Assembly (NCBI GenBank): GCA_033439685.1
Contig: JAUEDM010000004.1
Coordinates: forward strand, 4,030,001 to 4,094,000
Origin: Apodospora peruviana
Taxonomy: Eukaryota > Ascomycota > Sordariomycetes > Sordariales > Lasiosphaeriaceae
DNA length: 64,000 nucleotides
Direction: 5' to 3'
Shown: piece by piece, positions 10,240-20,469 of the stretch
Layout: every line of letters starts with the position of its first letter
Numbering within the stretch: position 1 is the first letter of the stretch
Notes under the pieces: generated by a model
The model's input: the letters and a program-made list of their open reading frames with translations, nothing else
Told to the model about the DNA's origin: nothing
The model's database searches: none
Program-made: the position numbers and the translations under genes

Positions 10240-12879
10240 TTAAATCACACCTGTTATCTGCTCATCCTCTTGCTCTCCTCGGTGGTTCACGACCGCCGCA
10301 GCACCACCTCGTGCAGCACAGAGGTACCGATGCAGGCTCTCGCAGAGGCGGTCGAGCACCCACTCGGCCTCGGTAATGTCGGCCAACAGCGGGCTGTCCT
10401 CGCCTATCCAGTCCCATTCGATTCCGCCACCGCTGCTGTTTCCTTGGCTGTTGTTTTGGTTGTCGATTTGTTGATTGTTGCCAGCACCTTCTGGTGTTAA
10501 GTGGCTGAAGCGGATCAGTTTGGTGAAATGGTGCCACTCTTGGTAGGTGTATTGTTTTGGTGTAGAGGACCGCAGGTCGTGCGCCACGGACTTGATGGCG
10601 GTTGCTAGTTGGCGGGCGAGGTCGTGGTGTGTTTCTTCTGCCTCATCTTGGCTGGTGTTGGTGTTGTTAGGATCAGGTATGGCAATATCAGTGTTGATTA
10701 CAGGCTGAACAGAGCCGATAGGACGGAATCTTCCCTCGCCGCCAGCCATCTCCGGGTCATCGTCATGCTGAATTACCACTTCGTCCGGGTTTTGAACCTG
10801 AAATCCATGGGCTATGCGCTTGTGTTTTTGTCGCTTCTTCGAGAGTCTTGTCAAGGAGTTGCGGAGAGCGGGTAGTTGGTCGAGCAGCATGGTCCAGTCT
10901 GCAAGCTTGCCGGTGCCGCGGCTGACCGCCGCCACGACGGTCTTGGACAGCTCGGTGATCAGGAAGGTCACGATGGGCACGGCAATAAGGGACCAGACGA
11001 TGAAGAAGGGCTTGCCAATGTTGGATTTGGGGACGACGTCACCGTATCTATGAACGATGTTAGTCTTGTTTTGCGGCTTGAAAAGTAGTAAGAGGGGGAC
11101 TTACCCGATGGTGAGGAGCGCGACAAAACAGAAATACAAAGCGTCAAAGTAGCCAAGATGTGAGATCCTCGCCTCGGTGAGCATGAATATGAATGCTCCG
11201 AAACACCACAGGATGCCAAAGGCTAAGAATGCCATCGCGAGTGCCCAGTATCTGTTCATTTGTCAACATTGTCGCTAAGAAGAAGAAAACAAGAGAAAGA
11301 CCTACTGCTTCCACCGTCTCGTCTCGTCCTGTATCTGCCGCATGGCATCGAACCTATCCTTCTCTTCCTGCAACAGCAACAGCTTCTGGCGATTTCGTTG
11401 CTTGCGCTTCTCCTTGTTTTCGTGAAAAGTCACAGTACGTCCGACAATCTCGATCCGGCCGTACGGCGCAAGAGACCCCCGGCGCTGTCCATTTGCTGCT
11501 CCTACTGATGTTGCTTCCTTCAGGCGCTCGTCATTGGCGTTAGCAGGGGCAGCATTGCTCGTCAGTCGTGGCGGCGGCAGGCCCAGTCGCTCACGCAGCT
11601 CCATCTCACTGGTCACCGTTCGTCCAACTGTGGACTCGCGCGCATGCTTCTGATGCTGCTTGATAATCTTGTCGGCGCTGATGTTGGCTGCGAAGCGGCT
11701 GATGCTGCTGATGACAAGACCGAGAAAGATGATGCCGACGAGCTGGAAGACGAACAGGAAGCCCCTACCGCTTTCGGTTTTGGGAGCGATGTCGCCGAAG
11801 CCAATTGTCAATATTGACTAGAGACTCATTCCATATATTCAGTAAGATGTTTGATCTGTTTGTGAATGGAGTAAAATAGTGGTTGTGTTTTGTCCCCGTT
11901 TTCCGATTTCAGGGGTTAAAAAAAGGGGCGAATTACAACACATCGTGTCTGTCACCGGGACAACAAACTTACCACATCGGCGTAATACAACGCATCAGGA
12001 TATGAAAGACCCTCCAGGGCTGAAAACACGGCCGAGCACCCAGCAAGCCAAAAGAAAAACATCATGGACTGCTGGATCAGCGTCCGCTGGTCGTCGTCGA
12101 GATCAAACTGCTGGGGGTAGTGGCCGCGGAAGTAGCCAATCATGTTGATGAAGAGGCCCATGCTCCCCGCAAAGTATACGAGCGAGGCCAGGATCGCGTG
12201 CCAGTAGCCCTGAGACCAGACCTGTGCCGGCGCAATGGGGGCTTCGTAGACGCGCATTGCTATTATCGTTGCGATGAGCTTTCAGACGCGGATTAGCACC
12301 ACCTGATGTTTCTTCTTAGGGGGATAGAACGGGGGGGGGCTGTTACTATGAGAGATGATAGGAGCCAGCAGATGATAAAGACTGGCAACGCGGTGATATA
12401 CCGCACTCGACTTCTAAAGTGCAGGAGGAGGAAGAAATTGCCCGTGAAGCCGCAGATCAGGGACAGGCCGTTTAGGATGAGTTCCCTGGAGTTCTGTTAG
12501 GTACTGCCACACGAGACTTTTCGTACGTATGGGGTGAGAAGATAAACTGACCATTTGGGATCTGGAATTCCTACACCAAGGTTATCCGCGCCAGCTCCAT
12601 TGTCCGGTAGTGTCACCCTCCACGTCGATATCAGCGAGGCTAGGGATAGGACGTGGGATAGGGGTCCGAGAGTAGCCACCAGGAGTGGTATGGCGGTCGA
12701 CGCGAACCACCATTGTCTGGACAAGTTGGGCAATAGGTGAAATGATTAGCTATCCCATATGTCTAACAGGGTTCTAACATGGGCCCTGAAAGAACTTACT
12801 GGGGGAGGTTGTCGCTGCGGCCTCGTAACTTTATTCGGCCACCGGCTATGTTCCGCGTGGTGCAGGCGTGAGGGTCCAT
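10240..12879 (-). CDS. TOK1: Outward-rectifying potassium channel, TOK family
   Basis: Seven exons (12879-12800, 12716-12552, 12485-12347, 12278-11973, 11817-11306, 11251-11105, 11047-10240) give 718 residues, close to yeast Tok1 (691). Two K+ selectivity filters are visible: TIGFGD at residues 234-239 and TIGYGD at 448-453, the second split by an intron. Hydrophobic segments before pore 1 (QWWFASTAIPLLVATLG, LNGLSLICGFTGNFFLLL, YITALPVFIICWLL and others) and two around each pore fit the eight-helix, two-pore plan unique to fungal TOK channels in the plasma membrane. These channels release K+ on depolarisation and help set membrane potential. The long cytosolic C-terminus is acidic, with Asn/Gln-rich stretches. 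Intron 2 uses donor GTCAGT; two candidate acceptors lie close together, and only the one at 12486 avoids a stop. Confidence 0.95.
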
Positions 12880-14547
12880 CTTGGCTGAACAAACTCAGAG
12901 TGGGAAATAGGGGTGGTCACAGAGGTTATGATGAAATTATAGACCAGAGATACAGCAACAATTCCGCAGTTCGCTATTCTCGTTTCTATAACCGCGACAA
13001 CATCGGAAAAGCGCAAAATAACTAGAACTGAACCAGAATTTCGGAACCATAAAGACTTAGAAAAGAAAGGGAACGACATCTCGGAGGTAAACCCAAGTCT
13101 TTGGATTTGACGTACATACGATGGCTAAAGTCCAGATAACACCTACTAGATATCGGATTTGTTCGTCATGGTGAGCACAAAACTAGGAGAACTCGGGCGA
13201 AAAGAACCACATTCTCCTCCGGTCCCTCTCCGATCAACAGATTAGTCGCACTCGTATGAATTTCGATACCACAGTTTCCTCCAGCTAGGTTGTCAAACGG
13301 CTCCTGTGGAACCATTCCGAACTTTTAGAAGGTTGTCATGCCACGTTGGTTGTTCCATGTACCACAAAAGGTTTAAAGTTCACATCTTTGTGAAAGATCA
13401 CGTAGCACAACTAACCAGCTCGATCTGTGCTTATTTGTCCCTCGATCTCACATGTCCAAAGAATCACAAGTTCTGATTTCGAGCGATGATTACCCATAAT
13501 ATGTCACTATATAGAAATCACAACCCATATCGCTCCAATCCAGACAGGTAAATCCACAAACCTAGAACTAGTACAAGATCAAAAGATCGCCACCGAGGCT
13601 TGATATCACCTAGATACAACTGCTGCCACTTCAGCTCTCACAATCGTTCACACCAAGGAAACCAAATCCCGATTGCGGCGTCAGTCCATGCGCTCAGGAT
13701 TATCGTTGGTGTTGTTGGTGGTGCCAGACCACCACCAGTGCGAGACTATACGGTATAAACAGCACCGCCGCAGTTGGGAATCCCCGTGTACAATGTATTA
13801 CTGTTGGTACCGTACGGCGAAGCACTCTCCCACCCCCGTCCGCTGGAAACAAAAGTGCAAAGCTGCCTAGGTACTTACCGGGTAGCCAGCTAACATGTAA
13901 CTTGAAACATGACAAGGTCTGGGCTGATAAGCTGAGTGCATGTAAACCAGCTTCGAGTATGTACGCAGATCAATACGTATCTTTTATGCAGACCTGCAGT
14001 AGGTTTTGCAACCCACCTACCCAGACCCAAAACCCAAAAGGGGCAATCAGCTCAGCACGAAAACATATCAATAATACGACTGGCCTTGAACAAGCCACGT
14101 TTTACTATTGATTCCATAGAAGAGTCTGTAGTTGGACTATTCAAAAGAAATTTTCTGTATATACAAACAAAGCATTAATTCCGATGGAATTGATGAATGA
14201 TACCTTTACAGGAACACAGCAAGTCAGAGCCAACGTAACCCGCCTCATTGTATCCAGATCCTTCCTTCACCACGCCTCCCCAGGGCTGTCAGCCCATGCT
14301 CAACCCAACTCTTACTCCTAAGCATGCGCATTGAAAGGCATTGAGAAATCCAACCAGGGCCGGACCCAGTCCCAACTATAACGACCATCTTATGTTCTTC
14401 TCCCGCGGTGAACAAACATACCGGGCTCTCCGCCACTGCCACTACCATTCTCAAGAAACATATACTCCCCCGGATTTCAACGCACTTCCTCTCATACCTA
14501 CACTCTCTCAGTTCTACTCTACCTCTGAAGTATACCGATAAATCAAA
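12880..14547. other. Divergent spacer, TOK channel / orphan membrane protein
   Basis: This 1.67-kb stretch separates two divergent starts and should hold both promoters. It is noticeably more A/T-rich than the flanking genes. One CCTAGGTA motif copy lies at about 13866-13873. The short frames inside show no family resemblance, and I do not annotate any. Confidence 0.5.
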
Positions 14548-15321
14548 ATGGCAACATCATCACCACCACCCGAAAGGAGTAAATACAGCCCTCTCGCCTC
14601 CTCGCCGCTCAACCCGCTCCCGCGGAGACACACCATCGCACCGACAACAACCACCGAGGCACCGTCAACTAAATTCCCGAACAACCATAGGAGACATCAC
14701 ACCGGTTCAGTGATGAGCCCAACGCAGCGTCTCCTGCGTCACAAAGCCGCCACCGCGTGGCATTCTGCGACAAAAATTCGGCATACCCTTCAAAATAGTG
14801 GTCCCGAAACCCGTTCACACCCAAGACCAGCACAACAACTTCCGCACCTTGCAGCTGATTCGACTCGCGCCATGGAGGACAATGAGAAGCAGCAGCAGCA
14901 GCAGCAAGAACTTGATTTGGGGCTGTTCATTGTGAAGATCCCGGAGAATTCTACTTCTCACGAGACACGAAGAATAGACAACAGCAGCAGCAACCAGATT
15001 GGTATGAACTCGTTGATAGTCGGTGATGATGATGAAAAGGACCAGTGGTTCCATCGTACGCATGGCGGCGGCGACGCCCACGTGGTCATCGATTTGCTAG
15101 GAGGAGGACGGGTACCGGTATCAGTGTCAGCACCAGCAGCAGCACGATTAAAGATGTCAACGACAGTCTTTCGACACCGTTATCGAGGGAACACGGGTGC
15201 GACCCGGCCTCGTGTAATTGTGGTCCTCGTGCTGCTGCTCTGTGTCTTCTGTCTCGGTGGCCAAGCTCTTCTCTCTATCTACCGTGCTTCGGCGGGGACG
15301 CCGTCGGGGGCATGGACTTGA
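14548..15321 (+). CDS. Unrecognised tail-anchored membrane protein
   Basis: A single-exon frame of 257 residues starting in a good context (AAAATGG). I do not recognise a family. The first 110 residues are basic, Ser/Thr/Pro/His-rich and likely disordered. A run of six glutamines lies at 115-120. A middle section has an acidic patch (GDDDEKD, 159-165). One strong hydrophobic helix, PRVIVVLVLLLCVFCLGGQA, spans about 221-245 and is preceded by Arg-rich sequence and followed by only a dozen residues. This predicts a C-tail-anchored protein with the N-terminal domain in the cytosol. It lies between the TOK channel (divergent) and the mitochondrial protein gene (convergent, 229 bp between stops). 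The high codon quality of the TM region argues for a real gene, but an artefactual frame cannot be excluded. Confidence 0.6.
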   Translation: MATSSPPPERSKYSPLASSPLNPLPRRHTIAPTTTTEAPSTKFPNNHRRHHTGSVMSPTQRLLRHKAATAWHSATKIRHTLQNSGPETRSHPRPAQQLPHLAADSTRAMEDNEKQQQQQQELDLGLFIVKIPENSTSHETRRIDNSSSNQIGMNSLIVGDDDEKDQWFHRTHGGGDAHVVIDLLGGGRVPVSVSAPAAARLKMSTTVFRHRYRGNTGATRPRVIVVLVLLLCVFCLGGQALLSIYRASAGTPSGAWT

Positions 15322-15550
15322 ATGACAAGGCAGCGGTAGCACAACGAGACACAACTAATCCACGCTGTTAGACTTGAAGAGACTACCAACTTCGTTGATT
15401 TGATTTGATTTGAGTGTGCCTGCCAGAATTGAGCCGAATATTCTGCCTCTCTAACACTCCCAGCCAACGGACCATCTAAGGTTTCGCGATCTATTCCGAC
15501 ATACACGTTATCATACACATAACACATCGTTTAGCAGCCGTCAGACGCTA

Positions 15551-16530
15551 TCATTGAACCTTCTTGTCCTTCTGTTGGGTGGTAGTTGTTGTCTCGCTGG
15601 ACGCGGGTTTTGCTGCTTGGGCCTTCGTGTTGTCCTCAGCCAGTTCGGCGTTACTCTTCTTCACGGCATTCTCAACCTGCCATATGGCTCTCTCCAATTC
15701 CACTTCCAGTTCCGGAAGATCCAGAGCCCGTGTCATTTTCAAGGCATTAGCCTGCGACAGGACCATCGTCTCTCCCTCCGGATACCTCTTTTTTATGTTT
15801 GGCGAAGAATCCAAGTTCCCTATCTCGTCTGCCTGGGGACCAGTTGTAGCCTCCGGGGTTGACGGCAGGGGAAACTTCTGGTGGGCGTATACCTCGTCAA
15901 CGACCGGGGACGGCGTTAATGTCAAAAGGTTTTTTTGGATCAGGAACTGAATGTGCTTGCCCCCGGACAGCGCTCTCCAGTGCGACCAGGCCCGGTAGAC
16001 CAGATAGAAAAATGGTATGTTGGGGACCCTGCAACACAACACAGCTTTGTCAGTCTCACTCAACGCCTATACCCACCGTAACAGCAAACTTACACCGGTA
16101 TCAGCGCCACGGGTGCCGTGATCGGCATGCCCACAACACACCAGATCAGCCGTTTCCTGTGGAGCGCCTCGCGCTCTGTGGCCAGCGTCTGCAAGACCTT
16201 GGGCACCTTGTCCATGGCCAGCATGCTCTTCGGGTACACGACCTCGACCATATCCGTGCCGTTGAGTTCCACCTGCTTCCGGCGCTGCGACAGCGGCGGC
16301 ACCGACTTGAGGCCCCATTCCTCATAGGGGATCCTGCGGAAGGCGTAGTTGCCGTAGCTGACCACCTTTTTCTGCCAGCCCTTGTCCTTCTTCTCCCAGT
16401 CGGCCCAGGTGCGGATGACTTTGGACTGGATGCGATCCGCCCATGTTGTCTGTTCTGTCGTGGCGGCGTTGAGTTTCTGGCAGTACAGCAGTGTGCGCCG
16501 GGTCGAGATGGGGAGGAGATAGAGGCGCAT
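15551..16530 (-). CDS. Mitochondrial K+/H+ exchange-related protein (YDL183C family)
   Basis: Two exons (16530-16094, 16028-15551; 65-bp intron, GTAAGT donor) give 304 residues. The N-terminus MRLYLLPISTRRTLLYCQKL and the motif ALIPVVPNIPFFYLVYRAWSHWRALSG, which crosses the splice junction, are characteristic of the fungal family annotated as mitochondrial K+-H+ exchange-related. The proline-rich hydrophobic region at about 125-160 is the probable inner-membrane segment, and the arginine-containing N-terminus suits mitochondrial import. The C-terminus is hydrophilic and Thr/Lys/Gln-rich. Yeast YDL183C is linked to the mitochondrial potassium-proton exchange system that controls matrix volume; its exact transport role is not settled. 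It lies in the same 6-kb block as the TOK plasma-membrane potassium channel. Confidence 0.9.
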
Positions 16531-18125
16531 TGTAGCTAGCTGGCTGGCGTGGGAGACGGGGAGAGCGAGAGTACTGTTTGACGGTGTGCACAAGAGAGGG
16601 GAATTTCTCTGGCTTTTCCCCTTGAGGCTTCGTTTTTCTTTCTGGTGTCGCAAAAGCGAAGTTTGACAGCTGAAATGTTGCACTGCGAGGGGCGGCGCGG
16701 CGTTTCCGCCGAGAAGTTGAAAACCCGCTCCTTCTATGCCCAAACACAGAGTTTGCGACTGCCCATCTTGCAATTGTCGGTCTTTGTAGTTATTGGTCGA
16801 GGACAGCGAGGGATTTGAAGTTGAATTGAGTTCGTTTGGGTCGTCAAAGATGAGATGGATCCAGGCCTCCAGGCCAAGCTTCCGTGGGCGAAGATTGCGC
16901 GAAACGGTGACGCACATGGCCCCTGGCCCTTGTCCCGCCTGTCAATGCTTACTGGCCAGCTCCAAGCTTTGTTCTCCGCTGGCGAGGCCTCTTCCGCTTG
17001 GCAGCTGGATGATGGGGATTCCAGGCCCATTGCATTTCAACCTCGCATTTGTTCACAATTCCTTAAAACTCACATGTCCAGTTTCCAACTGAGTTCCTAC
17101 CGGTAGTCGGGTGCTGTCTCTTCGAGGTCGTGCATATCAGGGACGATCAGACTGTGTATTAATGCCACGAGGCTCAGGGCGAAACACGGCGAAAAGGCAA
17201 TCCGAAGTCCGCAAGCAAAGTCTTTCGATTTACTTCCTGATAGTATTGAAGACTCGCTGCCGAGTGACGTCGAAAGTTGGTCACGGGCGTGACTGTTGCA
17301 GACCCCAGGCCAGGGAGGCGGTGGTATGCGCTATATTCGTAGCCCCATGCCGCTGTTTCACTCCCCGTGAGATTGGTTTGGAAAGCCAACAGCGAACGTA
17401 AGCTGAGCGTAAGCTGAGCGTATCCATGGATTGTGTTTATGATATACACTTGTAACTTCGAAGTCTGAATGGCCTCGTAAATTGCAAATGAAGCTCAAGC
17501 TTGCCCAGCGGCCTGGAAACTGTCGTCATCGTGTGGGGCAGCACTCAGTTGCCGGGGCTAGTCCTGCACCACCTAGCCGGAGACGGTGACGCCCACTTGC
17601 CGGGTGGTGCTGATGTGTGCTGGAGGAGCCCTTGATGCGTGGCAGGGATGGACGTTGGGGACGGTTGTTAGCGAGCTCTGGAAAATTGACTTTCTGGTGC
17701 AGCTCCCCACCCAATCACTGGCACACGCCAAGTTCGCCAACCTGGTTGGGAAATCTTGGGAAAGGGCTAAAACCACCCGAGACCATCCAATCGAAGCGCC
17801 AACGCGGCCCATTGCCAACATCTGCGAAGCCTTGGGAACGTGAGCAACATGCCCAGCCTCAAATAACCACCTTGCGCCATTCGCACCCGCGATGCGCCGT
17901 CGCGTCGGTCCCTTCTCTTACAAGTACTCGATTCTTATTCTCACTGTCGCTGTCCGAACACCGTAATTACCTGTTGGACCACTTGCTTGCCGGGTCGCCG
18001 CCGGATGCCGTTGCTCCGTTTCCCCATGCGCCACCGAATAGCCCAGCCACGGCAAGATCGTCGTATCTCGAAGTTTCCGACCTAAGCTTGGAGACTGCGA
18101 TCATTGCCGAATACCAAATATCGTC
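16531..18125. other. Divergent spacer
   Basis: This 1.6-kb spacer lies between the mitochondrial protein gene and the SRF1-like gene, which diverge. It includes a 12-bp tandem duplication (GTAAGCTGAGC unit, about 17398-17421). Several frames of 60-170 codons overlap on both strands without protein-like composition. No gene is supported. Confidence 0.5.
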
Positions 18126-19272
18126 ATGACAACCGTGACCCCTTTATCCTCGGATTCCAGCCGTGCCGAATTACCTCAGTCCCATGCCGAAGTCAGTGGT
18201 GCCCGGCGTCGCGCTCCCAGAACTCTGCCGCGTAAGCAAACCCCTCAGTGATGCAGCTCGTACAGGTTTGCAGGCAAACTGACAGCCCAAAGCCTGGCTT
18301 GACTCTTACGAGGAGAGGTACGGGTCGCCGACCGACGACCAACTTCGTGTCTTGGAACAACCTCCACCGCTGGCGTTCCGACCACAACACAACAATGCTC
18401 CGTCCGAGCTGTCCCGGCGGATGTCGCGAGACGGCTATGTCTACGAGAACAATGGGTTGGTCGAGGCAAAGAAGACGGCCAAAGATAAACTCCTTCACAT
18501 GATGAAGCGCAAGAATGGCGCCGAAAGGGGACGGAGATGGGACCATCTGCGCTCGGCGGAACCCGTCATCGTGCATCGCTACGCGCGAACAAGCCCGAAT
18601 AACCCCTGGATGAGCTTCGTACAATCCTCGCAATACGGCCACATACCGAACGAAGAGTCCGAGGTGGTTGACGTCGACATGCTGGAAAAACTCCAGCCCA
18701 ACTTCAACAGCCCCGTGGATATCCCCCGGACGATCGACCTCACGAGGACCCGAAGAACCCGCACGCGGGCTCTATACGAGAGAGTATGGCAAACCATCCT
18801 CAGACACCCACTGGTTCCTCTCGCTTTCCGCCTCACCGTGCTCCTCACCTCGATCATGGCCCTGGCCCTGTCGGGGCGCATATTCGAGATAGAAACTCGC
18901 GAGAGGAACAACAACACATCCGAGCGGACGCAGTCGATTGTCGCCATCATAGTCGACACGCTCGCCATCCCGTACATTGGCTACATGACGTGGGATGAAT
19001 ATACGGGAAAACCGCTCGGGCTGCGGTCGGTGACGCAGAAGATCTCACTCGTTCTCATGGACCTTTTCTTTATCATCTTTAAATCTGCAAGTACGGCGCT
19101 CGCATTCGAAGCGCTGGTCTTTCACAACTCCAAGGATATACAGGTGCGGCAGTACAGCCAGGCCCTAACGGCCTTTCAGACGGTCGGTCTGATATCTTGG
19201 ACGGCGACATTCGCGGTCAATGTCTTCCGGCTGGTCCAAAGACTTGGAGGCGGCGAGGACGACAGGCCGTGA
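18126..19272 (+). CDS. Four-helix membrane protein, SRF1-like (regulator of phospholipase D)
   Basis: Two exons (18126-18231, 18293-19272; 61-bp intron) give 361 residues. The splice joins TLP to PWLDSYEERYGSPTDDQLR, restoring a single frame. The N-terminal 200 residues are cytosolic and hydrophilic, with EAKKTAKDKLLHMMKRK and the tryptophan motif NPWMSFVQSSQYGH. Four hydrophobic segments follow at about 209-232, 249-268, 285-307 and 326-350, separated by short loops, one containing YMTWDEYTGKPLGLRS. This arrangement resembles the fungal proteins annotated as SRF1, which in yeast interacts with and regulates phospholipase D Spo14. The topology is visible; the SRF1 name rests on my recollection of the family and is only moderately secure. 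Confidence 0.72.
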
Positions 19273-20469
19273 TGGTGGATGTGTCGACATTGCTTTTGTT
19301 TAGTTCCTTTTGGGGAATAATATTCTCACTGTGTTTCTTTTGTTTTTATAATAAAATAACTTTTTTTAAATGTAATCACTCAGTTTTTGCGTTCTGTGGA
19401 ACCCTTCAACAACATTGACCACTTTTGACAGTGGATGGCGTAATATGCTTATCATGGTAGTGCAGCGTCGTCCTGGTGAAGCGCGGTTGCCTGGCCGTTG
19501 AGCACGCTGCCCTGTCCATCTGTCCGTCCGTCCTTCCATGCCTGGGCGACGACCAATCCTTGGCAAGGATTGGATGAGTGCGTGCCGGGGGAGACTTAGA
19601 CTGGCGGCTGCTGGCGCTTATCGCTTAAGCCTGCCTATCGGCCCTATCGACGGCTCGTGTTACACTGTTACGTTGGACTCCTCGCTCGCACAGCAGGCAA
19701 AATCGTGGTTGCGGGTTCGTCCAGTGGCTCCGCTCCCTCCTGCCTGGAACCCCCTCTCACCCCCCCCCCCCCGCCTGCCGTCATTCACTCACCTCCAACT
19801 TGGAAGGCTGACAGTGAATTCTCCGTCCGCTAGGTGCGCCTTTCCCGAACGCCCTTCAAAGAAGACAGCCAGGAACATTTTCCCAACTTGAGCCTTCTTC
19901 TTTCTCACATGAAAAAGGATATTGGATTTCTAAACAACGATAACTTGACAAAATCGCCAACGAACTCTGTCGGTCCATCCACCCGACAATACCTTATCCA
20001 GATCAAGGTCTTCCACTATTTATTTAAGTCCGTCGCCTGCTCTTGGGCACAGGGCAGCCTGGACTGGACCATTCAAATCCCCCGCCACTACACTTGGAGT
20101 CCCACTACGCTCTGCCTTCCCCACATTTCCTGTCGGCTTGGAGGTTGCCTGAGAGAGGGTTGGTCACAAACGACACGGCCAGCAGAACCTCAACTTTTGG
20201 TTTCGCACGAACCAACCCGCTTTCCACTCTAAACACACGATTTCCCTCGCCTAGTCGACAACACAGGCCGACAGTGTGACCGCATTTGCAACTGCTGTCG
20301 TCGTCCGCGCCGTCCATCGTCGTCCACGACCGATTTGGCTCGCTGCTGACCCGAACGTGACGCCGACCTCAGACGGACCTTTGTCCGCCGTTCATCCAGC
20401 CGGAACTCGCAGCCCATAGATCTTCATTTCGCAAGCTACACACATCGCGAATACATCTCTATCACTACG
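19273..20469. other. Promoter and leader of cullin-1
   Basis: This 1.2-kb spacer precedes CUL1. It is C/T-rich on the plus strand, with a 13-base C run at 19760-19772, a typical fungal 5'-leader composition. The frames inside are low in complexity and are not annotated. Confidence 0.5.

Noticed and set aside
12491..12551. Nearer-to-donor acceptor (AACAG at about 12494) for TOK intron 2
   Set aside because: Its use would create an immediate stop; the acceptor at 12486 restores the conserved PKW-ELILNGLSL join.
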